Below are positions 55,396-64,000 of a DNA stretch of 64,000 nucleotides, in pieces. Position numbers and translations under genes: made by a program. How positions within the stretch are numbered: position 1 is the first letter of the stretch; each line of letters starts with the position of its first letter. Origin of the DNA: Cydia pomonella (lineage: Eukaryota; Arthropoda; Insecta; Lepidoptera; Tortricidae); NCBI RefSeq assembly GCF_033807575.1, contig NC_084716.1, positions 8,432,001 to 8,496,000 of the forward strand. Direction: 5' to 3'. The notes under the pieces were generated by a model, which saw nothing but the letters and a program-made list of their open reading frames with translations, was not told the origin of the DNA and did no database searches.

Positions 55396-55933
55396 AAGTT
55401 GCTGTCTTGGATTTGGATACTCGTATAATTATAATCAAACTTCCATTGATATAATGCAAACTTCACAGGTAAGTTCGTTTGATTATTAAATATGAGTTAC
55501 GATTTGATTATGAGTTTTTCATTAAAGATGCAAATTTTATTGTCAATCTAAGGACTAGTAACTATTAAGCAAATAAACTAGGTATTTTATGCCAAAAATG
55601 CCTAACATCATTTTGGAAAAGAACTGATACTCTTCAAACTGCTGTGGATTGATTTTTATCAAACATAGCTAAGAACTACCCCAAGGCAACTCGCTTTCAC
55701 GTAAAAAAAACGCATCGAAATCGGTTCATCCGTTTGAGAGCTACGATGCCACTGACAGACAGACATTGGCATTAACACTTTAGCATCATGAATAAAAGAA
55801 ACACGCCTCGCTAACCAATTTTAAAGAAGTTTCGCATCAAATAATTGACCGAGCAAAAGCGAAGATCTCCGTTTCAGTTTTCCTCAACAGGTCGCATTTC
55901 TCAACCGATTCTCTCGAAATTTTGTGAACAGAA

Positions 55934-56117
55934 CCCCTAGTGTAAATTTATTCGATAGCGAATAAAGTACGTGAAGTACGCGAAGTGTCATTTTGTTTGT
56001 GATTTTGAGTTTCCAAAACGTCCCGCTTGGCGCGCTGTTTCTAAATCCCATACAAAATTATACTTAATGCAAACGCGTACGTCACGTTTCGCTATCGAAT
56101 AAAATTACACTAGGGGT
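55934..56117. mobile_element. Hairpin MITE, cccctagtgtaaat family, copy 2
   Basis: cccctagtgtaaatttattc pairs with attttattcgatagcgaa...; right end attacactagggg. Same inner blocks (cgtcccgcttggcgcgctgt) as 40431-40615, inverted. Confidence 0.82.
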
Positions 56118-58164
56118 ACAGTTCGATAGTTTTTTTCATGTTCAAATGGCAAAATGACACAAATGACTTAAGCGCCATTAGGTTCTATGGCGCGTAAGAC
56201 CATTATGAGTTCACTGTGATACTGAATCAACGAAGTAAGTTTTTTCAACACATTGCAAAGTCTGCAGCTCCCAGAGTTCGTTAATATTTAAATAATTAAT
56301 ATTCTTAAGGTCATCGCGTTAATTTCACTTAACCTACTGCCATAATTGGAGCAGGTGTCCGGAAACGGGAGGGCCGAAAGGATTTAAACTCGTCCTAATT
56401 AACTGGACCGAAACTCAATTAAATAATACGGTTCTTTCGAATTTTGCAGGCAAAATTCTGAATTGGCAGGTACAGGCGGTCGCAAAAATAGAATCTCGGT
56501 AGAATTTTTATTATCACACTTTACTTGATTAAGTACCTATTTATCTTTAAAATATTTTTAGGCACATTAGTAGATCGGCATGTTGCCCAAAAGTCTTCTA
56601 GAAATCGATTTTGGCACAAGTAAGTAAGTAAATATTCTTTATTGCACCACAAAGAAAACAAATTTAAAAAACAGATTTGCAATGTAAAGAAAGGTGGACT
56701 AGTCATCTAGGATATGGGTATTATACATATTTGGTATCAGTGCATTCAGTATGATGTCCTCTGGATATCCTGAACACAAATATATGCAATGTGCGACCAG
56801 ACATTTAAGACTAACTTCAGTTTTGCGAGCCATACACGTGCTCATCAGAGGAAATTGTAAAGGTCGCCGTTGTCGGACACGAGTGGCACGACATGAAGGA
56901 CTATATATATACATATATATACAATGTGTTTGTGCACGTATTGGGAGCGTGCACGACTGTCACGCAACCTAGTGTCCGCAAGTCTAGGGGAAAACGTCAA
57001 TTCACTACATCTTATAAAACTACTCCAAAACTAAAAACTACTGAACGGATTTTCATACGACTTTCATCTATAAATAGAGTGATTCTTGAGGAAGGTTTAA
57101 GTATATAACTTGGTAAGGTTTTGTGTAAATTGTTTGAAATATAACGATGTTGTCGGAAAAAATCACGCTGGCTAGGAGCTTTAATCGAAAACGCTGCCTA
57201 ATCCGTTTGAGCTATAACAACACAATGTATGGTGGGGTTATTTCTCATTCATAGGTCTACAAAAAAGTCCGCGATGTTAAATGTCTATCTTTTAAGGATA
57301 ACTTACAATATCAATTCTTAACTTCTAGAAAAAGATCACGTAATATGTGGCATTTGCAAAGCTATTTACATGGATACATTATTAACAATTATCAAAATAA
57401 ATACGTTAGTTATACAGATTACAGTTATACATATTTCATACAGATTACAATGGCCCCTTACACCATACAATTTAAATGAATATTTCAGGAGTAATCGTAA
57501 ATCAAAGTTTCATTTCGAGCCATATAATTGTACGAAATGTTAAAGACGCTATCCGCAGTTACTTCAAATTTTTACCACCTTATGCGCTGGGATCGCTTTA
57601 CTTACCCCCACCATGCACTTCGCACGGTCCCAATAGTGGAGCCGTTAACCACGTATAGTACGATGAATTTGCTCCACTATACGTGCACAAACACATTGTA
57701 TATATATGCGACGTCAAGCTCGGAAAAGGTGGGGACACTTTACTAAAATAATATATTCAAAAATATTTCGACCGTTTTAGGTTTTAGCTATTTATAAAGA
57801 GAAGGTAGTGTGATAAATTAAGTGTTGATACTAAACTTTGACATGTAACTATACTTAGTTATTAGTTGCACCCCTGCGGCTTTTAGTGCCAGATTACTGG
57901 GTGTACTGGACCATCGAAGGACCGGATTACCGAGTTTTCACTGTTTGGTTTAACAAATTATTAGAAAAAAATACAATTCCGAGTTAACTTTGAACTGCTC
58001 CAGATTAAAAACGACTGAATGATTTATTCCAAAATACATAGGTATGTACCAAGGGACTATATATATCCTGTATATAATGTCTCAAAATAATTAACCAGAC
58101 CAGAATATTTGTACCATCTGGCGTTGAAACTCTATGTCTATGGGGCCCCAGCGCGCAGATGTTT
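56118..58164. other. Intergenic, no gene supported
   Basis: 56620-56650 is the LINE-tail-like aagtaagtaaatattcttta. 56751-57110 and 57700-57760 have short frames without recognised domains; 56908-56930 and 57698-57712 carry ta-rich runs. Confidence 0.4.
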
Positions 58165-58290
58165 TTTTGCAGAAATTGTGAAGCGTCTGGTTGACGTAAC
58201 TGGTGACAGTGGTGACCGAAGAGCTTGCGGCTTCCTCGCACAACGTATCAGTATTGCGATACGAGGAAATGCCGCCAGCATCCGTGGTAC
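58165..58290 (+). mobile_element. LINE ORF2 C-terminal fragment, 5' half
   Basis: Translates to VKRLVDVTGDSGDRRACGFL then AQRISIAIRGNAASIRGT; typical LINE C-terminal sequence. It stops abruptly at the target site of the hAT-like element and resumes at 59795. Confidence 0.8.
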
Positions 58291-59794
58291 CATAGAAAAA
58301 GGATAGTATAGAACGACTGTCAAACTTCAAGTGTGACCAAAAATGAAATGCAAGTGTGTGCGTAAATTGTCTATGTGCGAACAAAAATAGTGATGTCATG
58401 TTACAACATATTAATAATCTATCGATGTTGAACTGCTTTATCGACTACTTTTTAAAATGTGTTTGTTTTTATAAAAAATGTTATAGGTATGAGTATTATT
58501 AATACTATTAGACCGTATTAGCGCCTATAGCACCTTTAATTTTCTTTTACAGCAGGCGCATAGAAAATAACAATACTGATAGTGATAGTGCGATAATTAG
58601 CACATTTCGTAACTATATCGAAAATTTAAAGGGCCATATGTATTGTAAAACGTTGTACGATACATTTGCGAATAGGTAATTCGCAACTCGTGTCGACTTA
58701 AAATCGTATCGCCACTCATTGCGATTTTTTTTAATTTTTCGCACCTGGTTTGGTGATCTGGGACGTTTAGTAACTAAAAAACTCGCTACTTGACTAAATT
58801 ACTAACGTAGTTAGTCCTAACAAGCATTAAGGAACGCGGCGCTGTCGGTCAAGCAGGTGACTCGCGTTGATAAAGCAGGTTTCTGTCGTATGCGGGTGTG
58901 ATTGGTGTAATATGTGCAATGTCGTTAACACAAACACATGCTAAGCGTTAACAGTAGGCGCAAAGAGTTGACTTATCAAAGAAAATTTGAATTTCGCGCC
59001 TTTTCGTACTGACAAGTTGGGTTGGGTGTGTATACGCTGTGTACAAGTATACGCTGTCTTGTGTTTCCTTGTATTAGCGGCAAAGCCGTGAAAAAGTGGT
59101 TAAAATGTAAGTACTGTGTTGTGAAGTTTATATTTATCGCTAATAAAATATGTGCACCTTCAAAAAAGGTATTATAACAATCGTTATTATTTTAAGTCAG
59201 TTATAAAGGTTAATATCTTAATGATGTCTTGTGAACAACTCATTCCATACCTACTAATATACCGACGAGTTATCGATACAGTCATATGAACATTTTATCA
59301 AACCCTAGCGTAAAGTAACAGTTAAGGTTTATACACAAAATATTCCAAATTATTGATTAATATGATGAAATATTAACACACAATTAAAGAAAAACTTATA
59401 ATGACCTGTATAAATTGGCTTTTTACACTTTTTATGCTGTTAATTTGATAAAATATCGTTACGAAAATTTCGCTAGGAATATCATAATTACCTGTGAAAT
59501 GAGTATTTTCCTGGTTTTTTTTGGCCCTGAAACACTACAACCCGGCACACAACATGACACCATCTTCACTAAATTACTTAATATATATTTTTCTTTTTGA
59601 TTCTCTTATATTTTTCACGTCAACAAATACGGCAATATGATCTTGGCCGACTCGGCCGACTTCGAACTCAAAAATGGTTACGTTTTCTCATATGTAGTCT
59701 GTCTCTTTCGCACTCATGGCTTGTTCATATATGTGATGGCTTCCCTTTCGCACGCTTCATCTGTCTGTCAAGCGAAGCGTTTGACATGTCTCTG
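58291..59794. mobile_element. hAT-like non-autonomous element, copy 2 (1.5 kb)
   Basis: Perfect 8-bp target duplication cgtggtac at 58283-58290 and 59795-59802. Ends catagaaaaaggatag and catgtctctg as in copy 1. High identity with 36244-38054 except for the LINE piece and about 100 bp near 36545-36650. No transposase. Confidence 0.88.
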
Positions 59795-59905
59795 CGTGGT
59801 ACAATGCCTCAAGGGTTTATTTTAGATTTAAGCTAGTTATAGTTATCTTCTGTATATATCCATCCATAGTGTTATCCATGTACATTATTATTGTAAATAA
59901 AGCAG
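59795..59905 (+). mobile_element. LINE 3' end, downstream half
   Basis: aatgcctcaagggtttattt ... ttctgtatatatccatccat ... gtaaataaagcag continues the LINE of 58165-58290, as shown by the intact copy at 46853-47010. Confidence 0.8.
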
Positions 59906-61535
59906 TAATATTATGAACCAGATATATAAAAAAATAAGAGAAATACCTCAATTTGACAGTATAATTTTATGTTACAGGAAACTACTAAAATACAATTCTT
60001 TAACTGAAGACATACCTACACTTGTAATCAATCAATCATGTTTATAAATTTTTGTTCAGACCGTTGAATTGGTGCTGACTATACCGATTTCCTTGCTTGA
60101 GTGGATTCAGTTTAAATTTAATTTTATAACACGATAAATATTAACTAAGAAGAGTTTTTAAGTGAGTCCCACTCATGTTCGATGTTGAAAAATATCTAGT
60201 TTGATATATTTTATTATCGTTTATTGTATTGGTATAGCTAGGTAATTATTAGGGGGTAACGAAGCGAAGTGTATTAAATATATATGCGTATTTTTAGATT
60301 ATATTTTTCTAACTTTGATAATAATGTCTGTTAGGAGTTTCTTCAATTGGTGTTGAATATTTTTTCTTTCTTTTTTGTAGACTTTAATAGTTTATTTTAG
60401 ATTTTGGTTCTTATGATTGGCGTGTAAGACCTGTTCGTATCGTAGGTAGGTATAGTGAGCTGCAAAAGTACATACTCACCTAATGATTGGAATTTCATAA
60501 AGTGGGTATGCAGTTTTGCATCTGAGCGTACTTGGTGCCTAAATGCCATATCGGTCGCCAGTCTTAGGGAGGTCGGATCCAAGAAAGTACCAATATTACT
60601 TGAAGGATGGAAATTGTGGGCGTATTATACTAGCGACAGCACATCAGAATCTTCAATAGTGGATGACGAGGGCTTTCAGCACAGAATAACTAATAGTACT
60701 AAGTTCAACTCACAGTCTTTACTGAGCAAGACTGATTACAAATATTAGCACACGTTACATTTCTTATCTTAAGCAAGCCAGTGAAAAATTTAGTTCCAAT
60801 GAAAGTTTGCAATATGGCGCCTGATATATGAGGCTGACCAGTGGGTCAGACTTTAAATGGCGAACAGCTAAGTGGTAAATTAGCGAACGTTTTACCGATG
60901 CCCAACGGTTTGGTCCAACCGATCCTAAGTAGGGTTATTTTGGTAACTAGCGATGTCCGGTACTAGCATAATGAATGAATGAATGTCCTGTCACGATGAG
61001 AATGGCGTAGTAAATACCTGCTTAAATAGAAAGCTTCGTTACATTGTAATGAGACAAACGCAGGGTGAGAAGGGATCTCGACCGCATTCCCTTCTAGTTA
61101 GCATAATGCCTAATTAATAGTAAATGTGTTTAGTTGGTAATTGTGTCTGTTCAATGTGTGCCAGTTAGTATCCAGTAGGGGCTTTGCCTTCAATTAGATT
61201 TCCTGCTGAAACACCGTTTAACAATGATTGCGAGCAGAGGACCTACCGCGAACCACGTTCGAGGTGTTGGCTCCCTGTCACACTTACGTACGAATTTACA
61301 AGTGCGACAGAGAGGGGACACGTCGAACGTGGTTCGCGGAAGGCCATCAGGTTCGACTGCGCATATTTGAACCATTGTTGCATGGCCCAACTTAATAATA
61401 ATGTTATTTATTACATTGATTATTAATAAATATTTATTTTTAAAATTTTATAATGTAAATTGACTAAATTGTGTATAATATCTAGTAATAGTTTGTGTTT
61501 TAATTTGTAATTGTAATTAAAAATTTTGATTTTTT
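59906..61535. other. Intergenic with one unassigned open frame
   Basis: A 97-codon frame (60455-60748, +) reads MSCKSTYSPNDWNFIKWVCS and later TWCLNAISVASLREVGSKKV. I recognise no domain; it could be an exon or repeat-derived. 61230-61345 contains an inverted pair (aaccacgttcgaggtg / cgtcgaacgtggttcgcgg). Confidence 0.3.
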
Positions 61536-61539
61536 AGGG

Positions 61540-61700
61540 TTTTGTACCCAAAGGGTACAACGGAACCCTATTACTAAGACTCCGCTATCCGGCGGTTTGT
61601 CTGTCACCAGGCTGTATCTCATGAACCGTGATAGACTGATAGTTAGACAGTTGAAATTTTCACAGATGATGTATTTCTGTTACTGCTATAGCAACAAATA
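61540..61700. repeat. Interspersed repeat (gggttttgtacccaaagggt)
   Basis: gggttttgtacccaaagggt, acaacggaaccctattacta and ggctgtatctcatgaaccgt form a block of the kind scattered through lepidopteran genomes, by recollection; only one copy here. Confidence 0.5.
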
Positions 61701-61719
61701 ATAAAAAAATACGTAAGCC

Positions 61720-61862
61720 TCGGTGGGCGAGAGTTCAAAGGTGTATGTGAAGTTCCCAATCCGCATTGGGCTAGCGTGGGGACTATAGCCCGAGCCCTCT
61801 CATGAGAGGAGGCCTGTGCCCAGCAGTGGGACGTATATAGGCTAAATTATTATTATTATATA
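61720..61862 (+). mobile_element. RTE-like LINE or derived SINE 3' end
   Basis: gggactatagcccgagccct, ggcctgtgcccagcagtggg, acgtatataggctaaattat and an (att)n tail, the classic 3' end of lepidopteran RTE elements. Confidence 0.75.
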
Positions 61863-62464
61863 TTATATATTATTTATTTAAAGTCAAATGCATCTTAAGA
61901 GTTAAGAGTCAAGTTAGTTACGCACTAATTTTCAAACGACATTCAGAATGACATGAACATTCAATTAATATATGTCTATGTCTGCGCTGTAGCACGGTTG
62001 CATTTATCATGTCACTATGCCTGTCCCGTTCTAACAAGTAAGTATGTGCGAAAGTGACAGGCATAGTGACAAGTGATAAAAATGCGTCCGTGCAGCAGCC
62101 AGTACAGCCGCTGGTACTAGTTTAATACAAAGAAATTGGAGTTTTATATACAAAACTTCTCGCTCGATTTTAAAATGAGAGTGTTACTTTAATTGTGTGA
62201 CTCAATCTAATTTTGAATAAGAACACGTCAAAAAAAATAAACTGCAGTAAAACTTGTATAAGAAATAATAATTCGATTAATATTCGTTTTCGGTTACCGT
62301 GATAAATTAAATTATAAATATAAAATAAAATAATTGATTCGGTGTTTACTCATTGACCACGTGTGCTGAAAAGGGCTTGAAACGTTGGGATATAAAGTAT
62401 TTCTTTCGTTATTTACTTTTATAACTTTAAGTAATTAGAATTATTCGCGATATAATTGGTTAAG

Positions 62465-63420
62465 TCCCCGGCAAGCTCGGCCGAATTTCACCTTCATATA
62501 CAAAGGGAAATTCGTTCTCATTTTAAAACTACGTGTTGGTTTGTAATGGAAATTTGCACATACAATGGCACTAGATATATCTATTGAAATTGGTTTATAT
62601 TGCGAACAAACGAAATAGAGCAAATTAGCAAAAACAAGTTTTGTACGAAAATCTTAAATTCGCTGTATTTTAGGGTTCCGTAGTCAACTAGGAACCCTTA
62701 TAGTTTCGCCATGTCCGTCTGTCTGTTTGTCTGTCCGAGGCTTTGCTCCGTGGTCGTTGGTGCTAGAAAGCTGAAATTTGGCATGGATATATAAATCAAT
62801 AAAACCGACAAAGTCGTACAATAAAATCTAAAAATTTAATTTCTTTTAGGGTACCTCCCCTACACGTAAAGTGGGGGTGAACATTTTTTTTTGCTTCAAC
62901 CCTAGTGTGGGATATCGTTGGAAAGGTCTTTCAAAACTAATAGGGGTCTTCAAGAAACATTTCTTGATAAAGTGAATATATTCGGAGATAATTGCTGCGA
63001 AAGTAAAAAAAAATGTGTGTCCCCCCTACTAACTGTTGAACCATAGGTCCAAAAATATGAAAAAAATCTTGGAAGTAGAGCTTAAGAAAGATATTAAATG
63101 AAAACTATAGCGGATATGATCAGTTTAGCTGTTTTTGCGTTATCGCAAAAAGTTTCCCCTTCATAGCAAAAAGACGTACACCCACAGTTCATCCCTTGGT
63201 TAACAATCTACCATACTTTAAGCTCCAGTTTAGCTTATTTTGACGGAAGAGTAACTACGGAACCCTACTCTGAGCATGGCCCGACATGCTCTTGGCCGGT
63301 TTTTTTTAACTATCGTATCTGAGGCAGATATACCTTATCCATAGTAAGAACAAAGTTTCAAAGCAATCTAGCTAGTCGTTTGTAAAATGAGAGCGTAACT
63401 ACGTTTGTATGGCGAACCGA
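62465..63420. mobile_element. TIR element interrupted by another repeat
   Basis: Left half ggcaagctcggccgaatttc ... ctgtatttt and right half aactatcgtatctgaggcag ... gcgaaccgag match 43891-44200 without a gap once 62672-63300 is removed. Confidence 0.82.
62672..63300 (+). mobile_element. Interspersed repeat (gggttccgtag family) nested insertion
   Basis: Begins agggttccgtagtcaactag, runs through ggtacctcccctacacgtaa and atcccttggttaacaatcta, and ends gacatgctcttggccggttt. Inserted in the TIR element around it. Confidence 0.82.
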
Positions 63421-63580
63421 GTTTACTGCGGACCCTTCAATTGTTTTATTTCACGAATTCAACTTACGTTTAATTTATCACGTCATCCCAACAGCTGCAG
63501 TCTGTAGATGCATTTCTCATCCCCCCCATCTCTGGCCCCTCACCCGTCCATCCTGCCTATCTTAGTGCCCTCCCGTTGCA

Positions 63581-63970
63581 TCTTAAGAGGAAAGGGGACG
63601 ATTGATTCTCCATACAAACGTAGTCCTCATTTTCCTCCCTGGATATTGACATCATGGAAAATATTTTTACTGAATTTATGTATTTTAGTCATAGCATAGC
63701 TATGCCCGACCATTTGATTTTTTTCCTTTTTGTAATTATTATAAAAGTTAGGAGCGAAAAACAGGTTCCATCCATACAATTTTTAAAACGCTCCTAACCC
63801 TTATAATACCGAAAAAATCTAAAAAAAGCAAACCGTCCAGCATAGTTATGATTAAAGCACATGAAACTGTGTAAAAATATTTTAATAATGTTAATATACA
63901 GAGAGGAAATTGGGGACTACGTTTGTATGGAAAGGCGGTGTAGGGGCGGTCATCCCTTTTCGTCTTAAAG
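63581..63970. mobile_element. TIR-type element
   Basis: cttaagaggaaaggggacga ... ccatacaaacgtagtcctca is inverted at ggggactacgtttgtatgga ... cccttttcgtcttaaag. Interior shares ctatgcccgacc and taggagcg blocks with 17500-18000. Confidence 0.7.
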
Positions 63971-64000
63971 AGCTCGGGTCGAGGTCCGCTTTTGACCACC

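Noticed and set aside
55262..55459. Reverse frame with CPSVCLSVCLSVGLSV
   Set aside because: Produced by the (GACA)n microsatellite inside an interspersed repeat.

Overview
This window is eukaryotic nuclear DNA from an insect, most probably a moth or butterfly (Lepidoptera). The AT-rich background is packed with short terminal-inverted-repeat elements, tRNA-derived SINEs and non-LTR retrotransposon tails of kinds I associate with lepidopteran genomes. The genes have GT-AG introns. I cannot name the species.

1-9.3 kb: the 3' two thirds of one conserved gene on the + strand, the calpain small optic lobes (sol, calpain-15). Eleven exons join in frame to 598 codons plus stop. All three catalytic residues (Cys, His, Asn) and the C-terminal SOH domain are present; the N-terminal zinc-finger part lies upstream of the window. 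The odd feature is that at least seven of the eleven exons have an extra downstream copy in the same orientation. Five are diverged echoes in introns. Two are homogeneous tandem arrays: exon 5 plus its donor (155 bp unit, about 11.6 copies) and the terminal exon (197 bp unit, five further copies plus a decayed one).

10.5-64 kb: no other conserved housekeeping gene. On the - strand I assembled three dispersed members of one small secreted-protein family, at 27.4-28.9, 41.9-43.1 and 51.2-51.4 kb. Each has a 19-residue signal peptide, a C-x10-C motif, a C-terminal cysteine cluster ending KCF/HCF plus two residues, and a splice donor exactly 9 nt after the stop codon. The first two share an 82-nt first coding exon and a phase-1 intron; the third has no coding intron. 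I do not recognise the family, and it is my best candidate for something undescribed.

The rest is repeats: a 3-kb fold-back element built of 120-bp monomers (17 forward, 7 inverted), two 8-bp-TSD hAT-like elements (one inserted in a LINE), nested MITEs, SINEs, LINE 3' ends, a 29-bp minisatellite and microsatellites. No rRNA, functional tRNA or CRISPR was seen.
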